Assembly (NCBI GenBank): GCA_963809795.1
Contig: CAWELN010000009.1
Location: 503,938-567,937 of the forward strand
Source: DASUAS01 sp963809795
Lineage (GTDB): Bacteria > Actinomycetota > Acidimicrobiia > IMCC26256 > DASPTH01
Direction: 5' to 3'
DNA: 64,000 nucleotides
In this document: piece by piece, positions 1 through 8,545 of the stretch
How the letters are laid out: every line of letters starts with the position of its first letter
How positions within the stretch are numbered: position 1 is the stretch's first letter
Made by a program: the position numbers and the translations under genes
The notes under the pieces: model-generated
Database searches by the model: none
Seen by the model: the letters and a program-made list of their open reading frames with translations, nothing else
What the model was told of the DNA's origin: nothing

Positions 1-980
1 CCGTCCCGGTACCGGGCGACGAGGAGGCGCTGATCCGCATCAGCGCGTCGGGCGTGTGCCACTCCGACCTGCACATCGCCCGCGGAGACTGGTACGGGGT
101 GACCGGCCAGGGCGTCATCGGGCACGAGGCCATCGGGGTCGTCGAGCAGTTGGGCCCGGGCGCGGAGCAGTACGCATCGGTCGGCGACCGGGTGATCCTC
201 GGTCTCGGTGGCGCCGGCGGCGGATACTGGTGCGGCGCGTGCCGCTACTGCCTGAGCGGGCAGCCACGCCTGTGCAGCGAGAGCAAGCCGATCATCGGGA
301 CGTTCGCGGAGTACTTCACGGTGTGGGCGCGCTCGTTGGTGAAGATCCCCGACAGCCTCGGCGACAACGAGGCGCCGCTCGCGTGCGGCGGCCTCACCGC
401 GTACGGCGCGGTGAAGAAGCTGCTCGACCACCACGTCCTCCCCGGTCGACCGGTGGCGATCATCGGCGCCGCCGGCGGGCTCGGGCACTACGCGGTCCAG
501 ATCGCGAGCGCGTTCGGCTACCAGGTCGTGGGCGTGGACATCGGGGCGGAGCGGCTCGACTTCGTGAAGTCGCTCGGCGCCGACCTCGCGGTCGGCGCCG
601 ACGAGGCCGTCGACGTGGTCCGCGAGGAGCTCGGGGGCGTCGACGCCAGCCTGGTGTTCTCGGCGCGCATGTCGGGCTTCCGTCTCGGCTTCGACCTGCT
701 GGGGCCACACGGGTTGTTGGTCCTCGTCGGCCTGCCGCCCACGAGCGAGGGCAACATCGAGTTCAACCCGTTCGAGCTGTTCATGAAGGACGCCACCATC
801 ATCTACTCGGCGGTCGGCACCGTGCAGGACATGCGCGAGCTGGTCGACCTCGCCGCCGCGGGCAAGGTGCGCAGCCACGTGTCGCGCACCGGGCCGCTCT
901 CCGAGCTGGGCGACATCTTCGACGAGCTCGAGGGCGGCCGCTACCTCGGGCGCGCGGTGCTCACCGACCTCAGCCGCTGA
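1..980 (+). CDS. Zn-dependent alcohol dehydrogenase (MDR family), 5' truncated
   Basis: Medium-chain zinc dehydrogenase, expected to oxidise an alcohol or reduce an aldehyde with NAD(P) in the cytoplasm. The frame is open from base 3, so the start lies before the window and an internal GTG at 54 is not the start. Seen: catalytic-zinc motifs CHSDLH and GHEAIG, the structural-zinc four-cysteine loop CGACRYCLSGQPRLC, and the Rossmann motif GAAGGLG. The C-terminus is complete. Its stop overlaps the convergent methyltransferase stop by 11 bases. The substrate cannot be told from sequence. The family call is secure. Confidence 0.93.
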   Translation, partial: VPVPGDEEALIRISASGVCHSDLHIARGDWYGVTGQGVIGHEAIGVVEQLGPGAEQYASVGDRVILGLGGAGGGYWCGACRYCLSGQPRLCSESKPIIGTFAEYFTVWARSLVKIPDSLGDNEAPLACGGLTAYGAVKKLLDHHVLPGRPVAIIGAAGGLGHYAVQIASAFGYQVVGVDIGAERLDFVKSLGADLAVGADEAVDVVREELGGVDASLVFSARMSGFRLGFDLLGPHGLLVLVGLPPTSEGNIEFNPFELFMKDATIIYSAVGTVQDMRELVDLAAAGKVRSHVSRTGPLSELGDIFDELEGGRYLGRAVLTDLSR

Positions 981-1737
981 TCCGCGTCACCCGGCGCGCG
1001 GCCATGCCCCGCAGGTCGCCGTCGGCATCGCGCCAGGTGGTCGCGGCGGCGAAGCCGCGCGCGGCGAGCTCCGGCTCGAGCGCGTCGTCCTGCGTGCCAC
1101 CGACCTCGACGACCAGCCAGCCGCCCGGGCGCAGGACCCGGGCCGCGTCGTCGACCACCCGCCGGACCACGTCGAGGCCGTCCGGTCCTCCGTCGAAGGC
1201 GGCGAGCGGCTCGTGACGCCGGGCGTCGGCGGGGAGGAGCGGGAGCGCACCGGTCGGGACGTACGGTGCGACCGCGGTGAGCACGTCGACCGACTGCGGC
1301 CCGTGCACCGCGGCGGCCAGGTCACCGACCATCGCGGTGACGCCGTTGTCGCGCGCGCACCGAGCGGCGCGTGGATCCCGGTCGATGCCGATCACCCGTG
1401 CGTCGGGCACGGCCCGGCGCAGGTGCGCGGCGACCGCGCCCGTACCGGTGCACAGGTCGAGCGCGAACCCGGACCGCGGGAGCACGCGCGCGGCCCGGCG
1501 CGCCAGCTCCTCCGTCTGCTGCCGCGGAACGTAGACGCCGGGTGCCACGTGCAGCCGCGCGCCGCAGAACGTCGTCCACCCGGTGATCCAGGCGAGCGGC
1601 ACGCCGTCCGCCCGGCGCCGCAGCCACGCCTCGAGCGTGTCGGCGTCGCGTGTGGTGGCGAGCATGCGCGCGGCTTCCTCGTCGGCGGCGACGCACCCGG
1701 CGGCGCGCAACCGCGCCACGACGATCTCCCGGTTCAC
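970..1737 (-). CDS. PrmC/HemK-related N5-glutamine methyltransferase-like protein
   Basis: SAM-dependent methyltransferase of 255 residues resembling the PrmC-related family of unknown substrate (TIGR03704-like). The SAM motif LDLCTGTGAVAAHL sits near residue 95. In PrmC the next key motif is NPPY, whose Asn binds the target glutamine amide; here the site reads AVAPYVPT, so the Asn position is Val. The GTG start (1737-1735) overlaps the TGA stop of the upstream AraC gene as GTGA, implying translational coupling. It may methylate something other than release factors, or be inactive. Confidence 0.8.
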   Translation of the reverse strand: MNREIVVARLRAAGCVAADEEAARMLATTRDADTLEAWLRRRADGVPLAWITGWTTFCGARLHVAPGVYVPRQQTEELARRAARVLPRSGFALDLCTGTGAVAAHLRRAVPDARVIGIDRDPRAARCARDNGVTAMVGDLAAAVHGPQSVDVLTAVAPYVPTGALPLLPADARRHEPLAAFDGGPDGLDVVRRVVDDAARVLRPGGWLVVEVGGTQDDALEPELAARGFAAATTWRDADGDLRGMAARRVTRISG

Positions 1738-2723
1738 CGGGTCGCGGTGGAGTGACGGGCGACGCGCCAGTGGCTGGGCGACGCACCGTGGGCGCGCTTG
1801 AACGCGCGGCTGAACGCCTCCTCCGAGTCGTAGCCGACCCGGCGCGCCACCGCCGCCACGCCGCTGTCGGTGTTGGCGAGCAGGTCCTCGGCCAGGTGCA
1901 TGCGCCACTCGGTGAGGTAACGGATCGGTGAGCGCCCGAGCACCTGGCGGAAGCGCTCGTCGAGGCTCGAGCGGGAGACCGCCGCGCCCGCGGCGAGCTC
2001 GGCGACCGTCCAGCGCCGTTCGGGCGCACCGTGGAGCCGGGCCAGCGCCGGGGCCAGCACCGGATCGTGCAACGCCGCCAGCCAGCCGTGGTCGACCGCG
2101 GGCGCCGACGCGAGGTGCACCCGCAGGACCTCGATGAGCACCAGCTCGGGGAGGCGCATCGCCTGCGCGCTGCCGCTCAGGTTCGTGGGCGGCGCGTGCT
2201 CCTGCATCGAATAGGTGACGCTCGCCCGCACCCATTCCGCGGCCGCGCCGTCGGGGAGGCGCACCACGAACGCCGACGGGAACACCCGCAGCGCGGGATC
2301 GAAGAGCGGGTCCTCCGAGTGCAGGTACCCGCACACGAGATCGACGCGCGCACCGCCGCCACCGTGACGGATGGTCGGGAGCTGCGCCCACGGGAGCGGA
2401 TCGAGGAGCGTCATGATCGAGACGAGCTCCGCCGGTGACTCGCCGCCGATGACGTGGCGGTCGCCGTAGGGCAGCACGATCACGTCGCCCTGCTCCGCCC
2501 AGTGACGGACGCCGTCGTCGCCCGCGACCCAACAGGTGCCCCGGGCGACGATGTGGAAGAGGATGATGCTCGTCGCACCGGGATGGAGCGCATCGGCGAG
2601 CTGTTGGGGCGTCGACTCGAACGAGAAGCCCTCGCTCAGCTCCGACCGGAAGAAGATCGCGCCTTCGAGTCGCAGCTGTTCGAGCGCGGATTGAAGGAGC
2701 GCGGGCGCTTCGGTGTCGGTCAC
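1734..2723 (-). CDS. AraC-family transcriptional regulator with cupin sensor domain
   Basis: A 329-residue regulator. The N-terminal cupin-like ligand domain (about residues 15-195) resembles the Cupin_6 AraC group. The C-terminal AraC double helix-turn-helix (about 225-325) contains WTVAELAAGAAVSRSSLDER and the second-helix signature VAAVARRVGYDSEEAFSRAF. It is coupled to the PrmC-like methyltransferase by a 4-base overlap and is divergent from the VOC gene 126 bases away, so either or both could be targets. The ligand is unknown. Confidence 0.9.
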   Translation of the reverse strand: MTDTEAPALLQSALEQLRLEGAIFFRSELSEGFSFESTPQQLADALHPGATSIILFHIVARGTCWVAGDDGVRHWAEQGDVIVLPYGDRHVIGGESPAELVSIMTLLDPLPWAQLPTIRHGGGGARVDLVCGYLHSEDPLFDPALRVFPSAFVVRLPDGAAAEWVRASVTYSMQEHAPPTNLSGSAQAMRLPELVLIEVLRVHLASAPAVDHGWLAALHDPVLAPALARLHGAPERRWTVAELAAGAAVSRSSLDERFRQVLGRSPIRYLTEWRMHLAEDLLANTDSGVAAVARRVGYDSEEAFSRAFKRAHGASPSHWRVARHSTATR

Positions 2724-2849
2724 GAACGCAACTCTGGTGTCGCGGCCAGGTGGCGCGGTGTCGCGGTCATGGTCTCGAACGGGCTGCCCACGGATACTCA
2801 GTCTGTCACCGCGTCACCGCACGCACTCCCCCATCAGGAAGGCTCTCCC

Positions 2850-3248
2850 ATGACCGCATTCCCCCCGCTCACCCATGTCGCCCTCACCGTGCGCGACCTC
2901 TCGGTCAGCCGGCCCTGGTACGAGGCGCTCCTCGACGCCGAGCCGGTGCTCGACGAGGACACCGAGCCCGACATGCACCACTCGGTGTACCTGCTCGGGA
3001 ACGGCACGCTCCTCGGGCTGCACCAGCACGGCACCGCGGCACCGTCGGAGCAATTCAGCGAGTTCCGCGTCGGTCTCGACCACGTCGCCTTCGGCTGCGC
3101 CGACCGCGAGGAGCTCGAGAAGTGGGCCCTGCGCCTCGACGAGCTCGGCGTCGCGCGCGGTCGCATCAAGGATGCGGCATACGGTTCCGGCGTGTCGTTC
3201 CGCGACCCCGACGGCATCGCGCTCGAGTTCTTCGCCCCGCCCTCGTGA
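2850..3248 (+). CDS. VOC-superfamily protein (glyoxalase/dioxygenase fold)
   Basis: A 132-residue vicinal-oxygen-chelate protein. Two babab modules are visible with the usual metal-ligand positions: His in LTHVALTV near the N-terminus, His in GLDHVAFG mid-protein, and Glu in GIALEFF at the end. The ATG start is fixed by the ribosome site AGGAAGG about 7 bases upstream. It lies divergent from the AraC gene. Members include glyoxalases, extradiol dioxygenases and fosfomycin-resistance proteins; the reaction cannot be assigned here. Confidence 0.85.
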   Translation: MTAFPPLTHVALTVRDLSVSRPWYEALLDAEPVLDEDTEPDMHHSVYLLGNGTLLGLHQHGTAAPSEQFSEFRVGLDHVAFGCADREELEKWALRLDELGVARGRIKDAAYGSGVSFRDPDGIALEFFAPPS

Positions 3249-3359
3249 GCGATGGCGCGACGCCTGCCCCGACGCGATCGCCGCGTCGAGGTGGGCGTCG
3301 CGTCCGCGTCGCGAACCACCCACGATTGGCGACCCCGGGCGACGGGCATCACCCCTCCG

Positions 3360-4484
3360 ATGGAAACCTCAGGCGAGTACCTGCCCGTCGGTGTGCACGC
3401 GGCCGAGGTCCGGACGCTCTCCGAGCAGCGGGGCCCGATGGTCTCGGTCTACTTGAACACTCCCGGCGACCTCGAGCACGCGGCGCAGCTCGCCGACCTG
3501 CACTGGAACGACCTCCGGCGCGAGCTGACGTCCCGGGGCGCGGACCCCCGGGCGTTGGAGCACGTGGCACCGTTCGTCGGCCCCGCCCACGAGCTCGGCC
3601 CCGCCCTCGCCGCGTTCGCCACCGCCGACGGACTCCTGCACGTGGAGCACGGTCCCGAACCGCTGCCCGCCGACGTCGGGCGGTGGGACCGGCTCCCGGT
3701 CCTCGGCCCGTTGCTCCGTTGGCGTCAGGACACCGTGCCCTACGTGGTGGTGCTCACCGACCGGCGCGGCGCCGACATCACCGCCTTCGGCGTCGGACCG
3801 GGCGAGGAGCACGCCCACGTCGACCCCGACGACTCCGGGCCCATCCGCAAGGTCAAGCCCGGAGGCTGGAAGCAACGGAAGATCCAGCAGCGCGCCGAGC
3901 GCACCTGGGAGAGCCATGCCCACGAGGTCGCCGATGCCGTCCGGAGCGCGAGCGACGAGGTCGGGGCCCAGGTGATCGTGGTCGGCGGTGACGTGCGGGC
4001 CGTCGAGCTGCTCGAAGGGCATCTCCCCGATCGTCTGCTGCTGAGGCTGCACGAGATCTCCGGCGGTCGCGCGCCGGGGGTCGACACCGAGCGGATGCAG
4101 GCGGAGATCGGGCGGTGGGTGCGCGACGCCGCGGCCCGGACCACCGTCGCCGCGCTGGAGAAGTTCCGCGAGGAGCACGGGGAGCACGATCGAGCCGCCG
4201 ACGGCGTCGACGCGACGCTCGAGGCGCTCAGCGAGAGCCGGGTCGACGTGCTGCTCGTGCACGACGACCCCGACGACGAGCGACGGGCGTGGTCCGGTCC
4301 GGACGCGGTTCCCGTCGCCGCGACCCCGGAGCTCCTGGAGGACCTCGGGATCACGGAGGCCGAGTCCGGTCGTCTCGTCGACGTGGCCATCCGGGCCGCG
4401 CTCGTCACCGGGGCCGGGGTGCGCCTCGTCCCGAAGGCCGGCGGTCCGACCGACGGCCTCGGTGCCATCCTGCGCTGGCACTGA
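3360..4484 (+). CDS. Rv2629-like bacterial eRF1-family protein (baeRF type)
   Basis: A 374-residue protein resembling mycobacterial Rv2629 and the bacterial eRF1-like (baeRF) families, which lack the GGQ release loop and are linked to ribosome rescue or hibernation. Seen: an N-terminal region beginning MVSVYLNTP, a central segment with GGWKQRKIQQRAERTWE (about residues 160-176) typical of the group, and a C-terminal region with VDVLLVHDD resembling the eRF1 domain-3 fold. No GGQ is present. The ATG at 3360 gives an N-terminus that fits the family; an upstream start would add 36 poorly conserved residues. Confidence 0.75.
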   Translation: METSGEYLPVGVHAAEVRTLSEQRGPMVSVYLNTPGDLEHAAQLADLHWNDLRRELTSRGADPRALEHVAPFVGPAHELGPALAAFATADGLLHVEHGPEPLPADVGRWDRLPVLGPLLRWRQDTVPYVVVLTDRRGADITAFGVGPGEEHAHVDPDDSGPIRKVKPGGWKQRKIQQRAERTWESHAHEVADAVRSASDEVGAQVIVVGGDVRAVELLEGHLPDRLLLRLHEISGGRAPGVDTERMQAEIGRWVRDAAARTTVAALEKFREEHGEHDRAADGVDATLEALSESRVDVLLVHDDPDDERRAWSGPDAVPVAATPELLEDLGITEAESGRLVDVAIRAALVTGAGVRLVPKAGGPTDGLGAILRWH

Positions 4485-4525
4485 CCTCGCGGCGGGACAC
4501 TCGTCGCGAGAGAGGAGCACGACGC

Positions 4526-5497
4526 ATGACGTGGACACCAGATGCGGAGGCGCTGCGCGGCCGGGTCGCGGTCGTCGCCGGTGCGACCCGAGGCGCCGGC
4601 CGCGGCATCGCCGCCGCGCTCGGCGAGGCGGGCGCCACCGTGATCTGCACCGGTCGCACGACGCGCACGACCCGCTCGGAGTACGACCGGCCGGAGACGA
4701 TCGAGGAGACCTCCGACCTGGTCACGTCGCTCGGTGGCCGCGGCATCGCCGTCGCCGTCGACCACCTCGACCACGCGCAGGTGCGGGCCCTCGCCGACCG
4801 CGTGCGCGCCGAGCACGGCCACGTCGACGTGCTGGTCAACGACATCTGGGGCGGTGAGCTGCTCAAGGGCGGACCCGCGCAGTGGGGCACACCGATCTGG
4901 GAACACGACCTCGACGACGGTCTGCGGATCCTGCGCCTGGCGATCGAGACGCATCTCGTGACGTCGCACTTCCTGCTGCCGCTGCTCGTCGACCGTCCGG
5001 GTGGTCTCCTGGTCGAGGTCACCGACGGCACCACGCGCTACAACGCGTCGAACTACCGCATCTCGGTGTACTACGACCTGGCCAAGGTGGCGGTGAACCG
5101 GCTCGCCTTCTCACAGGGCCACGAGCTCGCGGCGCGCGACGGCACCGCGGTGTCGATCACGCCCGGCTTCCTGCGCTCGGAGATGATGCTCGACGCGTTC
5201 GGTGTCGACGAGGCGCACTGGCGCGACGCGGTCGACCCCGACCGGGGTGAGCGCGGCCTCCCGGTGGCGCCGCCCGACTTCGCCCTGTCGGAGTCGCCGC
5301 GGTTCGTCGGCCGGGCGGTCGCCGCCCTCGCGGCCGACCCCGATCGGGCCCGGTGGAACCAGCAGTCGGTGAGCTCGGGCGAGCTCGCGCAGGTGTACGG
5401 CTTCACCGATCTCGACGGCTCGCGCCCCGATGTCTGGCGCTTCATCGAGGAGGCGCGGGAGCCGGGGATCGAGGTCGATCGCTCCCGGTACCGGTGA
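4526..5497 (+). CDS. Short-chain dehydrogenase/reductase (SDR)
   Basis: A 323-residue NAD(P)-dependent oxidoreductase. The cofactor glycine motif is VAGATRGAGRGIA (residues about 14-26) and the catalytic Tyr/Lys are in SVYYDLAKVAVN (YxxxK). The usual NNAG is replaced by VNDIWGGE, a variant seen in an uncharacterised actinobacterial SDR subgroup with long C-termini. The ATG is preceded by GAGAGGAG about 9 bases upstream. It sits 41 bases after the Rv2629-like gene, so co-transcription is possible. Substrate unknown. Confidence 0.88.
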   Translation: MTWTPDAEALRGRVAVVAGATRGAGRGIAAALGEAGATVICTGRTTRTTRSEYDRPETIEETSDLVTSLGGRGIAVAVDHLDHAQVRALADRVRAEHGHVDVLVNDIWGGELLKGGPAQWGTPIWEHDLDDGLRILRLAIETHLVTSHFLLPLLVDRPGGLLVEVTDGTTRYNASNYRISVYYDLAKVAVNRLAFSQGHELAARDGTAVSITPGFLRSEMMLDAFGVDEAHWRDAVDPDRGERGLPVAPPDFALSESPRFVGRAVAALAADPDRARWNQQSVSSGELAQVYGFTDLDGSRPDVWRFIEEAREPGIEVDRSRYR

Positions 5498-5601
5498 GCC
5501 GCCCATCGGCCGAGATGATGGAGCGTTGAACCTGCCACAAGGGTCCTCCGAAACGGGTCGCCGAGGCTTGAGCCCTCGAACGCAGCTCGGGAGGAGCTTG
5601 G

Positions 5602-6093
5602 ATGCGGGTGCAGCAGTTGGTGCGGAAGCGGGTCGCGGTCGTGGTGATGGCGGTCGTCCTGGGGGTGGGGCTCGCGTCCTGTGGTTTCGCGAACACGTCG
5701 AGTGGCGGTCCGGACGACCCGTACGCCGCCGGCCTGTTCAACGACCTGAACCACGACCGGGCGGTGAACGGCCTGCCCCCGCTGACCTGGAGCCCGAAGC
5801 TCGCCAACCAGGCGGGCGCGTGGGCGAACACCATGGCCAACAGCGGCGGCCTGGAGCACCAGAACCTGGGGGCCCTGGTCAGCTCGGCCGACTACGGCGG
5901 GTTCCGTGCCATGGCCGAGAACATCTTCGTGGGCACCGTCGGGATGTCGGCCGAGCAGGTCGAGGGTGCCTGGATCAACTCGCCCGAGCACCGCGCCAAC
6001 ATCCTCTCGGGCAACTACAACATCGTGGGGATCGGGTACTTCCGTTCCGGTGACGGGCGCCTCTGGGCGGTCCAGGACTTCGGCGGCATCTGA
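5602..6093 (+). CDS. CAP/SCP-domain secreted lipoprotein
   Basis: A 163-residue exported protein. A basic N-terminus and hydrophobic stretch (VAVVVMAVVLGVGL) are followed by a lipobox-like LASC, so a lipid-anchored surface protein is likely. The rest is a bacterial CAP (cysteine-rich secretory protein/PR-1) domain: LFNDLNHDRAVNGLPPL, then MAENIFVG, WINSPEHRANIL and GIGYFRSGDGRLWAVQDFG. The conserved His/Glu sites of the CAP cavity are present (EHQNLG, SPEHRAN). The role is unknown; CAP proteins are linked to cell-wall or lipid binding. The ATG follows a GGGAGGAG site. Confidence 0.88.
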   Translation: MRVQQLVRKRVAVVVMAVVLGVGLASCGFANTSSGGPDDPYAAGLFNDLNHDRAVNGLPPLTWSPKLANQAGAWANTMANSGGLEHQNLGALVSSADYGGFRAMAENIFVGTVGMSAEQVEGAWINSPEHRANILSGNYNIVGIGYFRSGDGRLWAVQDFGGI

Positions 6094-6121
6094 CGGCCCG
6101 CCCGACGGCACGCGGTTCGGG

Positions 6122-7063
6122 TCAGGGCTCGAACACCTGCAGCTCGGGATGGTCCTCGAGCAGGTAGTCGTTGGTGAGATCCTCGACGAGGTGGGTGGGC
6201 GCGACGGCGTCCAGCGCGTCGAGGGTCCATCCGCCGGCGTTGGTGATCGCCCGTTCGCGTTCCGGCTCGCTGAGGCGCGACACGGTGTCGCCCGCGACGT
6301 GGAACGTCCGCCCGTTGACGCCCCGCGCCGCGTCGGTGCAGAGCCACACCACCATCGGTGAGATCTTCGCCGGTGGGTGCGTCTCGGGCGTCGCCACGTT
6401 GAACGCGAGGTCCGCGCCGCGGGGTGCCATCGTGATCGACATCAGCGTCGCCCACTTCGACGTGCGCTCGCCGTACTCCTTGGTCGACACCCCCAGCGCC
6501 AACGGGCGGATGGCGTTGCAGCGCACACCGAAGCGCCCGAGCTCACGGGCGACGGTCCGGGTCAGGCCCACCACACCTTCCTTCGCCGACGCGTACGCGA
6601 TGGCCGACGGATGCCCGAACCCCGACCCCGAGCTCGTGTTGACGATCACCCCCGAACCCTGACCGCAGAGGTGCGGGGCCGCTTCCCGGATCATCGCGAA
6701 GTACCCCTTGAGGTTCACGCCGAGGGCCAGGTCCCAGTCCTCCTCGGTGACGCGCCAGAGGTCGGCGTTGCGCGCCGCGGTGGCGTTGTTCACGACGATG
6801 TCGAGGTGGCCGAACTCGTCGATCGCGTGCTGGACGATCGAGCCGGCGCCGTCCCAGGTCGCCGAGCCGGCGTCCGCCACCGCGGTCCCGCCGGCCGCCT
6901 CGATCTCGGCCGCGACCGCGGCGGCGTCGGCACCGGTGCGACGGCCGACGTCGTTCACGAGGACCGCCGCGCCCTCGGCCGCGAACAGCCGGGCGTGCTC
7001 GCGCCCGATGCCCCCTCCTGCCCCGGTCACGATCGCGACCTTGCCTTCGAGCCGTCCAGCCAT
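6122..7063 (-). CDS. SDR oxidoreductase (17-beta-HSD4-like, 3-hydroxyacyl type)
   Basis: A 313-residue short-chain dehydrogenase. Cofactor motif VTGAGGGIGREHARLF at the N-terminus; LDIVVNNATAAR corresponds to the NNAG segment; catalytic Ser/Tyr/Lys lie in NTSSGSG and AYASAKEGVVG. The GIGREHA form and the long C-terminal tail (SEPERERAITNAGGW) match actinobacterial relatives of the dehydrogenase part of peroxisomal multifunctional enzyme type 2, often found in lipid or sterol catabolism. The start has an AGGAGGC ribosome site. It is convergent with the CAP gene. Confidence 0.87.
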   Translation of the reverse strand: MAGRLEGKVAIVTGAGGGIGREHARLFAAEGAAVLVNDVGRRTGADAAAVAAEIEAAGGTAVADAGSATWDGAGSIVQHAIDEFGHLDIVVNNATAARNADLWRVTEEDWDLALGVNLKGYFAMIREAAPHLCGQGSGVIVNTSSGSGFGHPSAIAYASAKEGVVGLTRTVARELGRFGVRCNAIRPLALGVSTKEYGERTSKWATLMSITMAPRGADLAFNVATPETHPPAKISPMVVWLCTDAARGVNGRTFHVAGDTVSRLSEPERERAITNAGGWTLDALDAVAPTHLVEDLTNDYLLEDHPELQVFEP

Positions 7064-7249
7064 GGGTGCCTCCTGGTGTCGGCGTGGAGGCTACGGGAGT
7101 GCGGACGATCACCTGGGTGCCGCCGGGAGCCCACCGCGAAACCGGTCCCGAACCGGGGCCGACAGTGGCAGGGGTCACGAGGGCTCGAGATGCGCCCCCG
7201 GACGGCCGATGATCCCGGTGAACGGCGTCGAGGGAGCCAGGGGCGGCAC

Positions 7250-7657
7250 GTGTTCACACGGAAGCGGAACCCGGAACAGAAGACGTGGCGGCACGAACGG
7301 CGGCGCGACGCGCCTCGGGTCGCCGGCTGGACCAGCCGCTACCTCGTCGACGACCCCGACCGCGACCGCCCCTACGTCTCCGACAGCGACTACACCGAGT
7401 GCTTCGTGCGCGACCTCTCGACCACGGGCGTCGGGCTGCACAGCAGCGGCGGCGAGCTGGCGGTCGGTGACCGGGTGCTGCTCGACCTGCGCCTCGGCGC
7501 CCGCCACGGGGCCAGCATCCGGCTGACGGGCGAGGTCCGCCACGCGGTCGAGGACGACAACGGCGTCGTCACCGCCGGCCTCGAGCTCGTCGAAGTCGGC
7601 GACCTCGAACGGGCGTTGCTCCTCCGGCTGGTCCGCGAGCTCGAGCCCGCGACCTAG
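7250..7657 (+). CDS. PilZ-domain protein
   Basis: A 135-residue protein. An N-terminal basic motif ERRRDAPRVAGW matches the RxxxR element of PilZ c-di-GMP receptors, and DLSTTGVGLHS matches the (D/N)xSxxG motif. The remaining residues form the beta-barrel pattern ending TAGLELVEV. c-di-GMP binding is therefore plausible, but the partner process is not shown by context. The GTG start at 7250 lies downstream of AGGGAG. Confidence 0.8.
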   Translation: MFTRKRNPEQKTWRHERRRDAPRVAGWTSRYLVDDPDRDRPYVSDSDYTECFVRDLSTTGVGLHSSGGELAVGDRVLLDLRLGARHGASIRLTGEVRHAVEDDNGVVTAGLELVEVGDLERALLLRLVRELEPAT

Positions 7658-7718
7658 CACGACCGCGCCGCTCGCGCGCGCAGGCGGGCTCACCGGGCGC
7701 CACGCCCCTGCCGCGTAA

Positions 7719-7739
7719 CCTCACAGATCGAGTGTGAGG
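7719..7739. promoter_or_regulatory. Perfect 7-7-7 inverted repeat in front of the alkylation-repair operon
   Basis: CCTCACA, a 7-base spacer, then TGTGAGG: a perfect dyad ending 14 bases before the alkB-like ATG. The right arm supplies the GAGGA that looks like the ribosome site. It could be an operator for the operon or an mRNA hairpin that hides the ribosome site. There is no U-tract, so a terminator is unlikely. Confidence 0.55.
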
Positions 7740-7753
7740 ATCGTTCACCAGGT

Positions 7754-8545
7754 ATGAGCGGAACGTCACCGTCGGCACGCGGGCGCATGCGGAGCAGCCG
7801 CCTCGGCGGCGTCCCGACCTCGTTGCCCGCGCCGGGGACCCGTCGGGTCGGGCAATTGGCGTTGGGTCTGGATGCCCCCGCCGACGGCGACCTGGGCTCG
7901 GAGGCGTCCCCCGCCGCGCCGCACACCACCCGACCGTTGCCCGACGTCGCCCACGTGCACGGGTGGCTGACCCCGCCCGAGCAGCGCTCCCTGGTCGAGC
8001 AGTTCCGCGAGTGGGCGCGCCCACCCGCCGGGCTCCGCCACCCCCGGGTGCCCACCGGCCACCTGATGACCGTCCAGTCGGTGTGCCTCGGCTGGCACTG
8101 GCAGCCGTACGCCTACTCCCGCACCGCCGACGACACCGATGCGGCACCGGTGAAGCCCTTGCCGCCCGACCTCGCCGAGCTCGCCCGGCGCGCGGTCGCC
8201 GACACCGGCGCCGGGAGCCCGATCGAACCCGACGCCGCCATCGTCAACCTGTACGCCCCCGGTGCCCGGCTGGGCCTGCACCAGGACGGCGAGGAGCCGT
8301 CGTCGGCGCCCGTGGTCACCATCAGCCTCGGCGACACCTGCGTCTTCCGCATGGCCGGTGTCGATCGCCGCACGGGGCCCTTCACCGACGTCCACCTCGC
8401 CTCGGGCGACCTGCTCGTGTTCGGGGGCCGCAACCGGCGGATCTACCACGGGGTCCCCAAGGTGCTCGACGGCACCGGCCCCGCCGGGCTCGACCTCCCC
8501 CCGGGCCGACTCAGCATCACGGTGCGCGAAACCGGCTTGGCATGA
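7754..8545 (+). CDS. alkB: AlkB-like 2-oxoglutarate/Fe(II) dioxygenase
   Basis: A 263-residue dioxygenase expected to remove N1-methyladenine and N3-methylcytosine damage by oxidative demethylation. Seen: AIVNLYAPGARLGLHQDGEE with the HxD iron ligands (about residues 175-177), the distal ligand in YHGVPKV, and the 2-oxoglutarate arginines in GRLSITVRETG at the C-terminus. An approximately 50-residue N-terminal extension rich in Gly/Pro/Arg precedes the fold. It is first in an operon with a sigma factor, Ogt and two more genes, each overlapping the last, which strongly supports a DNA-repair role. Confidence 0.9.
   Translation: MSGTSPSARGRMRSSRLGGVPTSLPAPGTRRVGQLALGLDAPADGDLGSEASPAAPHTTRPLPDVAHVHGWLTPPEQRSLVEQFREWARPPAGLRHPRVPTGHLMTVQSVCLGWHWQPYAYSRTADDTDAAPVKPLPPDLAELARRAVADTGAGSPIEPDAAIVNLYAPGARLGLHQDGEEPSSAPVVTISLGDTCVFRMAGVDRRTGPFTDVHLASGDLLVFGGRNRRIYHGVPKVLDGTGPAGLDLPPGRLSITVRETGLA

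Noticed and set aside
5498..5601. Possible structured leader or riboswitch before the CAP lipoprotein
   Set aside because: GC-rich short repeats only. No match to c-di-AMP or c-di-GMP riboswitch core elements that I could verify, and the gap is only about 100 bases.
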